Both the position numbers and the translations under genes were made by a program. A stretch of 64,000 nt of DNA from UBA6183 sp943372215. Its GTDB lineage: Bacteria; Bacteroidota; Bacteroidia; UKL13-3. Under the pieces are notes generated by a model. The model had not been told where the DNA came from. It made no database searches and was given only the letters and a program-made list of their open reading frames with translations. Shown piece after piece: positions 42,644 to 50,994 of the stretch (the stretch's first letter is position 1; every line of letters begins with the position of its first letter). Where the stretch lies: NCBI GenBank assembly GCA_943372215.1, contig CALRXU020000007.1, forward strand, positions 157,187 through 221,186, given 5' to 3'.

Positions 42644-44605
42644 ATGCAGCTTTCAGTAATTATTGTTAACTACAATGTAAAGTACTTTTTAGAGCAGGCT
42701 TTACATAGCGTGTACAAGGCTCTTGATGGGCTTACGGGCGAGGTATTTGTGGTTGACAACAATTCGGCTGACGGGAGTTGTGAAATGGTGCGCAGAACCT
42801 TTCCCCAAACGATTTTAATTGAAAACAAACATAATCCAGGGTTTTCAGTAGCAAACAACCAAGCCATGAAATTGGCCAAAGGGAAGTATGTACTTTTACT
42901 GAATCCTGATACGGTGGTGGAGGAAGATTGTTTTAAAACCTGCATTCGGTTTATGGACGCCCATGATGATGCAGGTGCATTGGGTGTAAGAATGATTGAT
43001 GGCAAGGGGAACTTTTTGCCTGAATCCAAGCGCGGGCTGCCAACACCTCAGGTTGCTTTTTACAAAATGTTTGGACTTGCAGCCATCTTCCCAAAATCAA
43101 AACGTTTTGGCCAATACCATTTGGGTTATTTAAGCAATAATCAGGTGCATGAAGTGGATGTGCTTGCGGGGGCTTTTATGTTTATTCGTGCAACAACATT
43201 GGATAAGATAGGGCTGCTTGATGAAGATTATTTTATGTATGGGGAAGATATTGACCTTTCATACCGGATTACACAGGGCGGGTTTAAAAATTATTACCTA
43301 CCCGAAACTACCATCATTCACTACAAAGGCGAAAGCACTAAAAAAACAAGCGTGAATTATGTGTTCGTGTTTTATAAGGCCATGATTATTTTCGCCCAAA
43401 AACACTATAGCAACCGCCACGCACAAGCGTTTAGTTTCCTTATTAGTTTTGCTATCTATTTGCGTGCTGGCGTGTCGTTGGTTGCTGGACTTTTGCAGCG
43501 CACCAAGTTATTGTTGATGGATGCTACCTTAATTTATGGCGGCATTTACTTGATTAAACTCTACTGGGAACAGAACCATAAATACATTGAAGGTGGTTCT
43601 TATCCGCTGAGGTTTATGTTGATTAATGGAACTGTATATGCGATAATGTGGCTGCTTGGTTTATATTTAGCCGGAGCATACCATAAAACGCGCTCATTGA
43701 CTACAGTAATTAAAGGTGTGTTTATGGGGCTTATTGGAATTAGTATTTTTTATGCTTTTGCCCCAGACAGTTACCGTTATTCGAGGGCCATTATTATGTT
43801 GGCGTTTGTATGGGCCATCATTGGCAGTTACATCAATCGGTTATTGCTGTACGCCATTAAATTTAAACAGTTTGATTTATCAATGACTTACGATAACAAT
43901 ACCATTATTGTTGGTAACAAGGCTGAGGTAATTAGGGTTCAGGAGTTGTTGAATAAAACAAAAGCCAACTGCAAGGTTGCTGGATACGTAGCCATTGATG
44001 AAACAGAAACTGGCAATAATGATTATTTGGGAAATGTGAGTAAGCTTAAAGACATTGTGCAATTTTTTCATGTAGAGGAAATCATTTTCTGCTCGAAAGA
44101 CATTTCAGCGGGGCAGATTATTCAGTGGATGGGGGGTATTACCTTACCTGGCGTACAATATAAAATAGTTCCCGAAGAGAGTTCTTTTATTATTGGCTCC
44201 AATAGCAAGAATAGTGCTGGCGATTTTTATGCATTAGAAATTAACCTGGCCTTGAGCGAACCTTTGCATCTTAGAAAAAAACGGTTGCTTGACGTGCTGG
44301 TTGCTTTTGCTCTTTTACCAATGCTTCCTTTGGCAATGCTTGTTGTTAGGCAACGCCTTAATTTTATTAGGAATTTATTGGAAGTATTAAGCGGGAAAAA
44401 AACCTGGGTTGGTTACGCTCACTCCTACCACAACAGCAACGATTTGCCCAAAATTAAACAAGGCGTGTTAACTCCTGTATCCAGGAGCATTGATGGCATT
44501 GAAGAGGCCACTGTAAATAAACTTAACTTCTTATACGCTAAAAACTACTCCGTAGAAAAGGACTTGTCCATTATTCTTTTTTCGCTTTCAAAACTTGGTA
44601 ATTGA
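42644..44605 (+). CDS. GT2 glycosyltransferase fused to a degenerate sugar-phosphate transferase module
   Basis: A 653-residue protein. Residues 1 to about 270 are a rhamnosyltransferase-like GT2: SVIIVNYNVKYFLEQAL, VDNNSADGS, LLLNPDTVVEED, and VDVLAGAFMFIRATTLDKIG with MYGEDIDLSYR. About 285-390 hold several membrane segments. About 410-540 resemble the Rossmann-type region of WcaJ-like polyprenyl-phosphate sugar transferases (TIIVGNKAEVIRVQEL, EEIIFCSKDIS). The C-terminus has LRKKRLLDVLVAFALLPMLP and a GKKTWVGY trace of the catalytic domain, but I see no DE dyad. ATG 42644 was taken; TTG 42641 is the alternative. The stop overlaps the next start (TGATG). Confidence 0.85.
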   Translation: MQLSVIIVNYNVKYFLEQALHSVYKALDGLTGEVFVVDNNSADGSCEMVRRTFPQTILIENKHNPGFSVANNQAMKLAKGKYVLLLNPDTVVEEDCFKTCIRFMDAHDDAGALGVRMIDGKGNFLPESKRGLPTPQVAFYKMFGLAAIFPKSKRFGQYHLGYLSNNQVHEVDVLAGAFMFIRATTLDKIGLLDEDYFMYGEDIDLSYRITQGGFKNYYLPETTIIHYKGESTKKTSVNYVFVFYKAMIIFAQKHYSNRHAQAFSFLISFAIYLRAGVSLVAGLLQRTKLLLMDATLIYGGIYLIKLYWEQNHKYIEGGSYPLRFMLINGTVYAIMWLLGLYLAGAYHKTRSLTTVIKGVFMGLIGISIFYAFAPDSYRYSRAIIMLAFVWAIIGSYINRLLLYAIKFKQFDLSMTYDNNTIIVGNKAEVIRVQELLNKTKANCKVAGYVAIDETETGNNDYLGNVSKLKDIVQFFHVEEIIFCSKDISAGQIIQWMGGITLPGVQYKIVPEESSFIIGSNSKNSAGDFYALEINLALSEPLHLRKKRLLDVLVAFALLPMLPLAMLVVRQRLNFIRNLLEVLSGKKTWVGYAHSYHNSNDLPKIKQGVLTPVSRSIDGIEEATVNKLNFLYAKNYSVEKDLSIILFSLSKLGN

Positions 44606-45543
44606 TGGGTAAAGCCACAAGAATACTTTCCTCTTTTAGCCCGCTGGTGCCACAAAATCTGGTCAATAACACCTACCCACTTACTAAGGTATCTGTATTT
44701 TATCATTTGGTGAACCCCAAGCCTGTTACATTTGCATTGAATTTGTACAAAACCATTTCGCCTGAGCAATTTGAAAAAGACCTCGATTATTTGTTATTAA
44801 ATTTTTCTGATAAACTTGAATTGAGTTTTGATGACGGCCTAAGTGTTTGTGCAGAAGTAATTGCCCCTATTTTAAAACGCAAAGGCATCCAAGCCTTGTT
44901 TTTTTTAAATACTGCTTTTTTAGATAACCAAGATTTGTTCTACCGCTACAAAGCTGCATTGATCGCAAACGCGTGTTTTAAAGCCCCGTTACTTCAGCAA
45001 AAAATACAGCAACAATTAACAAATCCTGTAATTCCCTATTTGTACCAAATCAGCTATAAAAATAAAGCCGTGCTTGATGAGTTGGCAATTGCTGCGGAGA
45101 TTGATTTTAATCATTACCTGGCCCAACAAAAACCTTATTTAACAAGTGCTCAAATACATTCATTGTTAGCTGATGGTTTTATGATTGGGGCACATAGCAT
45201 TGATCATCCACCATTTTTTGAACTATCGGAGGCGGAGCAAATACATCAAGTTAAAACCAGTGTAGACGTATTGACACAACGCTTTAACTTATCTTATCAA
45301 TACTTTTCATTTCCTTTCACAGATTGGGGCTTATCAAAACATTTTTTTAGCACCATTTACCAAAACAACCTGGTGGATGCAACATGGGGCTGCGCAGGCC
45401 TTAAGCATGATGAACAACCTAACCATACCCAACGCATTGCCTTAGACGCTACCTATTTTAATGCCGAACAAGCCATTAAAACAGAATGGTTATACTACCA
45501 ACTTAAACACCTACTTCGTAAAAACAGCCTGCATCGGATTTGA
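44605..45543 (+). CDS. Polysaccharide deacetylase family protein
   Basis: A 312-residue NodB-fold protein. The first motif is LSFDDGLSVC (metal/catalytic Asp pair), followed by KGIQALFFLNTAF. After an inserted helical stretch comes MIGAHSIDHPPF (metal His pair, AHSxxH) and a YFSFPFTDWG segment in place of the RPPYG loop. The insert between motifs 1 and 2 (about 80-170) makes it longer than simple CE4 enzymes. The substrate is probably a surface glycan made by its neighbours. It starts in the stop of the glycosyltransferase fusion (TGATG, ATG 44605), and a GNAT gene overlaps its end. Confidence 0.85.
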   Translation: MGKATRILSSFSPLVPQNLVNNTYPLTKVSVFYHLVNPKPVTFALNLYKTISPEQFEKDLDYLLLNFSDKLELSFDDGLSVCAEVIAPILKRKGIQALFFLNTAFLDNQDLFYRYKAALIANACFKAPLLQQKIQQQLTNPVIPYLYQISYKNKAVLDELAIAAEIDFNHYLAQQKPYLTSAQIHSLLADGFMIGAHSIDHPPFFELSEAEQIHQVKTSVDVLTQRFNLSYQYFSFPFTDWGLSKHFFSTIYQNNLVDATWGCAGLKHDEQPNHTQRIALDATYFNAEQAIKTEWLYYQLKHLLRKNSLHRI

Positions 45544-46628
45544 TACAAATTACCACATATACTATTGAGGAACTGCTTACTTTTATTAAAAGTGAAGCGT
45601 TTGCGAATATGCCTGTTATTCCTATTTCTCCTCAACGTGTATTATCCATAGCACATTCGCCTAGAACTAAGCCTCATCATGTGGTATTGGCCTGCGCTTA
45701 TGAAGAAAAAACGTTAGTAGGGTATCTTGGCTTATTGCCAGACACCTGTATAGCAAAAGAAACCATTTATGAAATTGGCTGGCTAAGCAGCATGTGGGTA
45801 AGTGCAGCCCATAGAGGGAAAGGCATTGCTCCGCAGCTCATCAATAGTTTACTCACGGCTTGGGATAATTGGATACTCACCACCAATCAATCACCGGCAG
45901 CCGCAATTGTATTTAACAAGCATCCTAATTTTATTACGATACCAAATACAGGTACACGGTATTATATGAAGAGTCGCTTGGCTTATTTTATTGTACAGAA
46001 AAACCCGGCACTTCACTATTTAACGCCCCTTTTAAAAGTGATTGATGGCACTATAAACACCCTTGTTGGGCTGCATCGATTTATTCAACCAAATAGCTCT
46101 ATCACCTTTCAAACAACACAAGAAATTAGCCATGAACTGGCCCTGCTAATACAAACTCATTCAACCAAAAGCCATTGCATAAGGGGGATTGAAGAGTTTG
46201 CCTGGATGATGAAGTATCCCTGGGTTTATCAAGCAGACGAACCTGATTACATGGCTCACAAATATGAGTTTACGATAAGCACCAAAGATTATTGCAATGA
46301 GTTTGTGTTGTGTTATCAACAGAACAAGTTAGTTGGTGCTGCGTTGGTAATGCTTAAAAATGGTGAACTAAAAATTTCTTACGCTTGGTGTACCTCATCA
46401 GATGAATCACTATTGGCAATAGCATTGCAACAGTATATGCAGCAGCATGGCGTTTTTGAAGTAACCGTCTTTAACTCCTTGCACCAAAATTTAGTAGCCA
46501 ATCAAGGTGCATTTTATCTTCATAAAAAAACCATGAACAGGGCTATTTATGCTACTCAGCAGTTGGGTGATGTATTAGAAAAGAATACGGGCTTTTTAGA
46601 TGGTGATGGGGACTGTTGTTTTGCTTGA
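45540..46628 (+). CDS. GNAT family acetyltransferase, two-part
   Basis: A 362-residue protein. The N-terminal GNAT domain has GYLGLLPDTCIAKETIYEIGWLSSMWVSAAHRGKGIAPQLINSLL, with the acetyl-CoA loop HRGKGIA near residue 97. The second half (about 180-362) contains HSTKSHCIRGIEEFAWMMKYPWV, then a second compact domain of GNAT-like strand order without a clear CoA loop. The start looks like TTG 45540, in a four-base TTGA overlap with the deacetylase stop; no ATG lies near the N-terminus. The substrate is perhaps a glycan sugar or lipid made by this cluster. Function is inferred only from the fold and neighbours. Confidence 0.75.
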   Translation: MIQITTYTIEELLTFIKSEAFANMPVIPISPQRVLSIAHSPRTKPHHVVLACAYEEKTLVGYLGLLPDTCIAKETIYEIGWLSSMWVSAAHRGKGIAPQLINSLLTAWDNWILTTNQSPAAAIVFNKHPNFITIPNTGTRYYMKSRLAYFIVQKNPALHYLTPLLKVIDGTINTLVGLHRFIQPNSSITFQTTQEISHELALLIQTHSTKSHCIRGIEEFAWMMKYPWVYQADEPDYMAHKYEFTISTKDYCNEFVLCYQQNKLVGAALVMLKNGELKISYAWCTSSDESLLAIALQQYMQQHGVFEVTVFNSLHQNLVANQGAFYLHKKTMNRAIYATQQLGDVLEKNTGFLDGDGDCCFA

Positions 46629-47645
46629 TTAATTGGTGATGTAATCAAGCTGCTTGTTTAAGCTGTGTTCTAAAAAAATTCCTTCTATTACCGAAGCAGT
46701 TTCATCAGGATAATTTACATTAACCGGACAAGCGTAGTTAATCCAACTTTTTATGCGGCCTACAAAATCATCCCCCACTTTTTTCACCACTGTTATACCC
46801 AAATCTTTCATGGCCTCTGCATTGCAAATTTGTTCATATTGGTTGAGCATAGGCACTGAGAATACCTTTTTACGCAAATACATGGCCTCTGCCGGACTTT
46901 CAAACCCACCAGCAGTAACCAAACCTTCTGAGGCCGCTAAACTCTTTAAAAAATCATCATTCAACACTGGCTTTACCATTACATTTCCCTGATTGTAGCC
47001 AGTTTTACAATGTTTACTAAACACATGCCATTGTACGTCCTTTACTTGTGTGAAATGGTTTACCAACAATTCATCAGCATGGGCGGGCAGATACACCGTG
47101 ATATGTCCCTCATTTGAGGTTTCTAATTTACGTACCTCACTCCTGATAACAGGTGTATGAATAAAATCATCGTATGGTTTAAAGTGAAAACCCACCTTTT
47201 TTGTGGCTGGGGCATAATACTTAAATAGTCCTTCTGCAAATGCATCCTGTTTTAATGGTCGAGGTGTGCGGGATGACAAATAAGCAGCCTGATGGCTTAA
47301 TGCAATACAGGGCTTTAGTTTTAACCTGCACGCCCAAGCAGAGATGGGTTCAAAATCATTAATAATCAAATCATAGTCATCTACCGGAAATGATAAAACA
47401 TCTCCGATACAAGTGATGGGGCTTAAGTGCTTAAGCGTATCAATCATATTGATACCACCTTTTTTACCAAAGGTATAGCTTATTCCTGCTTTTCTGTATT
47501 TAACAAGATAAGGTAAATGCACATCTGCTTGTCTGCCGCTTACCAGTAGATCCAAGTGGCCATAATTTAATAGGTGTGGAATAATTTCACGTGCCCTGCT
47601 TAAATGGCCGTTTCCTGTTGCTTGTATAGCGTATAAAATTTTCAT
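46629..47645 (-). CDS. GT28-like glycosyltransferase (MJ1255/VC2487 type)
   Basis: A 338-residue protein that opens MKILYAIQATGNGHLSRARE, the first strand and glycine loop of GT-B transferases. Further landmarks are DLLVSGRQADVHLP, LIINDFEPISAWACRLKLKPCIALSHQAAYL, and the C-terminal nucleotide-sugar site SEGLVTAGGFESPAEAMYLRKKVFSVP. This matches the MJ1255/VC2487 group of putative glycosyltransferases. Donor and acceptor are unknown. It is convergent with the GNAT gene and 12 bases after the LpxH-like gene on the same strand, so the last two form a transcription unit. Confidence 0.85.
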   Translation of the reverse strand: MKILYAIQATGNGHLSRAREIIPHLLNYGHLDLLVSGRQADVHLPYLVKYRKAGISYTFGKKGGINMIDTLKHLSPITCIGDVLSFPVDDYDLIINDFEPISAWACRLKLKPCIALSHQAAYLSSRTPRPLKQDAFAEGLFKYYAPATKKVGFHFKPYDDFIHTPVIRSEVRKLETSNEGHITVYLPAHADELLVNHFTQVKDVQWHVFSKHCKTGYNQGNVMVKPVLNDDFLKSLAASEGLVTAGGFESPAEAMYLRKKVFSVPMLNQYEQICNAEAMKDLGITVVKKVGDDFVGRIKSWINYACPVNVNYPDETASVIEGIFLEHSLNKQLDYITN

Positions 47646-47657
47646 AATGGTAATTGG

Positions 47658-48494
47658 CTAAACGGCTGTTTTAATAATTTGCTGGTACAATACTTCCATG
47701 TCAGGAAGCTTCACATTAATTTCATCTTCTTCAACGGCCTCTTCTTCGTTAAATTCTTGTTTATAATGCATGAGACTCCACTTTCCCAAGTTGTACTCTA
47801 AAGCAGTTAAATTTTCTATCCAATCACCACTGTTCAGGTACATTGTTTTGCCTTTTATGGTCATTACTTCATGAATGGCTGGTTGATGAATATGGCCGCA
47901 CACCACATAATCATAGCCATTATCAATGGCAATTTCTGTAGCTGTTTTTTCAAAATCATCAATAAACTTAATAGCCTGTTTTACGCTATTCTTAATCTTC
48001 TTGCTAAAAGATACTTTACCTCTTCCCAGTTTTTTAGAAAACCAGTTTACCATGCTATTTAATAAAATAAGGGTATCATAGCCTACTGCACCTAACTTGG
48101 CTAACCACTTGCTATGCTTCATGGTTATGTCAAAAACATCACCATGAAAAATCCAGGCTTTTTTACCATCCAAATCCAGTACCAGCTTATCTAACAACTC
48201 CAATTTACCAATACTGAAATCCGTAAATTTTCTCAGCATTTCATCGTGGTTTCCTGTTAGGTAATACACCTTGGTTCCCTGACTCATCATTTTAAAAATG
48301 CGCTGCACCACTTTCATATGGCTATCGGGCCAATAACGTTTGCTGAACTGCCAAATGTCAATGATATCCCCATTCAATACTAAAGTCTCCGGTTCAATAG
48401 ATTTAAGGTAACTATTAACCGCTTTCGCATGGCAACCATAAGTACCCAGATGTACATCGGAGATTACGGCTAGTTTGATTTTTCTTTTTTGCAT
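47658..48494 (-). CDS. LpxH-like metallophosphoesterase (UDP-2,3-diacylglucosamine diphosphatase family)
   Basis: A 278-residue calcineurin-like phosphoesterase. Metal sites are seen in order: AVISDVHLG (DxH), LVLNGDIIDIWQF (GDxxD), LTGNHDEML (GNHD), IFHGDVFDIT (GDxxD/H) and VVCGHIHQPAI (GHxH). The spacing and IWQFSKRYWPD segment fit the LpxH-like group of lipid A synthesis enzymes, though other Bacteroidota paralogues differ in substrate. ATG 48494 was preferred over the upstream start at 48524. The gene continues into the GT28-like transferase (12 bases apart). Confidence 0.85.
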   Translation of the reverse strand: MQKRKIKLAVISDVHLGTYGCHAKAVNSYLKSIEPETLVLNGDIIDIWQFSKRYWPDSHMKVVQRIFKMMSQGTKVYYLTGNHDEMLRKFTDFSIGKLELLDKLVLDLDGKKAWIFHGDVFDITMKHSKWLAKLGAVGYDTLILLNSMVNWFSKKLGRGKVSFSKKIKNSVKQAIKFIDDFEKTATEIAIDNGYDYVVCGHIHQPAIHEVMTIKGKTMYLNSGDWIENLTALEYNLGKWSLMHYKQEFNEEEAVEEDEINVKLPDMEVLYQQIIKTAV

Positions 48495-48524
48495 TGGGTA
48501 CTTATAACCAATCACAAAATTCAC

Positions 48525-48765
48525 CTGACAACATCAAGCCTACATTGATTTTTGGTTAAGTAATTGTTAGCCAATAACATTGGCCTGTGAACAAGTTTAG
48601 CATCTACCGTGTCTTATAACACTAGGCTGTTCGCCTATGGTTGTTCTCATGGAAGAACTCCTATTTTCAACCGAACCAATCTTCTTATTTTATGTTATCT
48701 TTAACATCATTGCATAATGATTGCAAAAAGTAACAACTTTTTATTAATTTGTGCGTTTAATACTC
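48525..48765. other. Divergent intergenic region with two small hairpins
   Basis: No gene. GCCAAT-AAC-ATTGGC (48570-48584) is a perfect six-base stem with a three-base loop. TAGGC-TGTTC-GCCTA lies some 50 bases further on. TTG at 48721-48723 and TTAATTTG at 48744-48751, 20 bases apart, form a possible apaG promoter. Confidence 0.4.
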
Positions 48766-49152
48766 ATGCCAACCGCAATAACAAATGATGTAAAAATTAC
48801 CGTTGAAGTGGCTTACCAAAATACACAGGTAAGTTCGCCTGACGATGAACACATGTTTGCTTACCGCATAACCATACAGAATAAGGGAGATTACACCATT
48901 AAGTTGTTACGCAGGCACTGGTTTATTATTGACTTAAACTATGCCAAAAAGGAAGTGGAAGGAGAAGGCATTGTCGGGCTGCAACCAGTGCTTGAGCCTG
49001 GCGAAACGCACCAATATGTTTCAGGTTGTGCTATACAATCGCAAATTGGGCTGATGCATGGCACTTATTTAATGGAAAGGCAGCTAGATGGAGAGTTGTT
49101 TAAGGTGGCTATACCTAAATTTAATTTGATTGCCCCTTTTCGCATGAATTGA
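48766..49152 (+). CDS. apaG: ApaG domain protein
   Basis: A 128-residue single-domain protein of fibronectin-like beta fold. It runs DVKITVEVAYQNTQVSSPDDEHMFAYRITIQNKGD, then RRHWFIIDLNYAKKEVEGEGIVGLQPVLEPGETHQYVSGC and GLMHGTYLM, which are the ApaG landmarks. ApaG in enterobacteria is linked to Co2+/Mg2+ efflux phenotypes, with no fixed biochemical role. I used ATG 48766; the upstream in-frame GTG 48751 lies on the likely promoter. It is convergent with the FKBP genes, with a shared terminator between. Confidence 0.92.
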   Translation: MPTAITNDVKITVEVAYQNTQVSSPDDEHMFAYRITIQNKGDYTIKLLRRHWFIIDLNYAKKEVEGEGIVGLQPVLEPGETHQYVSGCAIQSQIGLMHGTYLMERQLDGELFKVAIPKFNLIAPFRMN

Positions 49153-49184
49153 GTTAAAGCGGGTTAGTTTTTTTGCTTAAAACC

Positions 49185-49218
49185 AAACAAGGCCATCCCT
49201 TTCGAGACAGCCTTGTTT
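49185..49218. terminator. Bidirectional terminator between apaG and the FKBP operon
   Basis: Nine-base stem AAACAAGGC (49185-49193) with GCCTTGTTT (49210-49218), loop of 16 bases. Both directions have T-rich tracts. It sits in the short gap between two convergent genes. Confidence 0.65.
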
Positions 49219-49235
49219 ATATTCTTTTACGTTTA

Positions 49236-50120
49236 TTATCTTACGTCTACCAACTCCACATCAAACAATAAGGTTGAATTTGGAGGAATGCTTCCTCCGC
49301 CTGCACCAGCTTCGCCATAACCTAAGTTTGAAGGAATAATTAAACGCAGTTTATCACCAACATTCATCAATGCAATTCCTTCTTCCCAGCCTTTAATAAC
49401 CATTCCGTTACCTAATGGAAAGCTAATAGGCTGCCCGCGCTCTATAGATGAATCGAACACTTTGCCGTTGGTTAAAAAACCTGTATAGTGTACCTCAACG
49501 GTTTTGCCATTTTCTGCTTTTTTTGCTTCTGCATTTTTTGATTTTTCAACCACAATATATTTTAACCCACTTTCGGTTGTAAGGGTATCCTTGCTGTTAA
49601 TATTCCACGGTTTAATAGATTCTTTTACATCTAACAATTCTACTTCAAAAGTAAGTGTTGAATTGGCAGGGATTGGCCCCATGGCATTTGGACCATATCC
49701 TAAATCTGGAGGAATGGTTAATAAGGCCTTATCACCAACTTGCAATAAAGCAATTCCTTCGTCCCATCCTTTAATTACCCTTCCTGAACCCAACTTAAAG
49801 CTGAACGGCTGGTTACGGTCTTTGCTGCTATCAAACTTTGTTCCATCTGCTAATTTTCCAGTGTAATGCACACTAACCGTTGCGCCAACTTCTGCTTTTT
49901 TTCCGGTACCCTTTTCAGTAATGGTGTACTTAAGTCCGGATGCTGTAGTATATTCCACGTTTGTTTTAATTTCTTTAGGTGCTGCCACTTTGGTTTGCAC
50001 AGGTTTGCTGGTTTTGGTAGATTTTGCTGCTGGCTTTGCCCCTTGTTTAGGCTTTGGTTGTTGGGCAAATAATGCACCTGATAACACTGCACCAGCAAAG
50101 AATAAGATTATCTTGTTCAT
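49236..50120 (-). CDS. Two-domain FKBP-type peptidyl-prolyl isomerase
   Basis: A 294-residue secreted protein. The signal peptide ends near SGALFAQ, and a basic Lys/Pro/Ala linker follows. It has two full FKBP domains (about 55-160 and 170-294), each with VHYTGKLADGTKFDSS- or VHYTGFLTNGKVFDSS-type strands, a GWDEGIALLQVGDK/GWEEGIALMNVGDK loop and IPPDLGYG/IPSNLGYGEAGAGG flap. Both domains keep the aromatic pocket residues. It catalyses proline isomerisation in the periplasm and may act as a chaperone. It is the last gene of the nrnA-FKBP run. Confidence 0.93.
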   Translation of the reverse strand: MNKIILFFAGAVLSGALFAQQPKPKQGAKPAAKSTKTSKPVQTKVAAPKEIKTNVEYTTASGLKYTITEKGTGKKAEVGATVSVHYTGKLADGTKFDSSKDRNQPFSFKLGSGRVIKGWDEGIALLQVGDKALLTIPPDLGYGPNAMGPIPANSTLTFEVELLDVKESIKPWNINSKDTLTTESGLKYIVVEKSKNAEAKKAENGKTVEVHYTGFLTNGKVFDSSIERGQPISFPLGNGMVIKGWEEGIALMNVGDKLRLIIPSNLGYGEAGAGGGSIPPNSTLLFDVELVDVR

Positions 50121-50160
50121 TGTATCGTTCTTAAATATTGTATATGCGAATAAACTAATT

Positions 50161-50988
50161 TTATTTAACCTTTAATAACTCCATATCAAACACCACAGAA
50201 GTATAGGGTGGTATACTTCCATTTCCATCAGCCCCATAAGCTAACAAGTAGGGCACCACTATTTTGTAGCGAGAGCCCTCTTTCATCAGTCGTATGGCTT
50301 CTTCCCAACCTGGAATAACCAATTTTGCACCAACCATGAACTCAAAGCCTGTATCCGTGCTTTTGTCCACCACTTTACCGTTAAACAAATAGGTTTTATA
50401 TTTTACCAAAACAGAATCGCCTATGCCTGGATTTCGCCCTACACCTTCTCTATATTTAATAAGGTAAATACCAGATTTGGTGGCTGTGGCATTGGGATAT
50501 CCCTTAATAAAATCAGCCAATGCAATAGAATCTTGAATCATTAAATCTTTATCAGCCTGCGATTGCTTGTTTATCAACTCTGCCGCACTCATTACATCAT
50601 ATATCTTCATGTAAAAGGTGAGGCTATCGCCTGCATAAATATAAGCCGGTAAGGGTTGGCCAATGGTATATTTATAGAATGAATCAGCCGACACTGTTAT
50701 TTCTAGCCTGTCCTCTGGTTTAATTTTTAGAAAAATATCCTTGAAGCTTGGGTGTTTAACCGGAATATGTACTGGTTGGTTCGCAGTAAACGTTTCTGTA
50801 AGCACAGAATCGGTTGAACCAATGGCCATGCGATAATTTACCTCCAGCAAATCAGTAGGTTTTGCTACTCTGTTACTGGTATTTGCTGGAAAAATCTGGT
50901 AACGCAATACCCCTGTACTATGTTGTTGTGCTACCGTTGCAAATGCTAAGCAGCAATTTAACGCCAATAGTACAAGGGACTTGCGCAT
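50161..50988 (-). CDS. FKBP-type isomerase with degenerate N-terminal domain
   Basis: A 275-residue protein with a signal peptide ending near ATVAQQHS. The N-terminal half (about 25-145) has FKBP-like strand order (LEVNYRMAIGSTDSVLTETF, DRLEITVSADSFY) but lacks the usual pocket motifs. The C-terminal FKBP domain (about 165-275) has VKYKTYLFNGKVVDKS, GWEEAIRLMKEGSRYKI and VPYLLAYGADGNGSIPP. It is the middle gene of a three-paralogue run and six bases after the one upstream. The N-terminal domain may be a scaffold or substrate-binding module. Confidence 0.85.
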   Translation of the reverse strand: MRKSLVLLALNCCLAFATVAQQHSTGVLRYQIFPANTSNRVAKPTDLLEVNYRMAIGSTDSVLTETFTANQPVHIPVKHPSFKDIFLKIKPEDRLEITVSADSFYKYTIGQPLPAYIYAGDSLTFYMKIYDVMSAAELINKQSQADKDLMIQDSIALADFIKGYPNATATKSGIYLIKYREGVGRNPGIGDSVLVKYKTYLFNGKVVDKSTDTGFEFMVGAKLVIPGWEEAIRLMKEGSRYKIVVPYLLAYGADGNGSIPPYTSVVFDMELLKVK

Positions 50989-50994
50989 ACTAAA

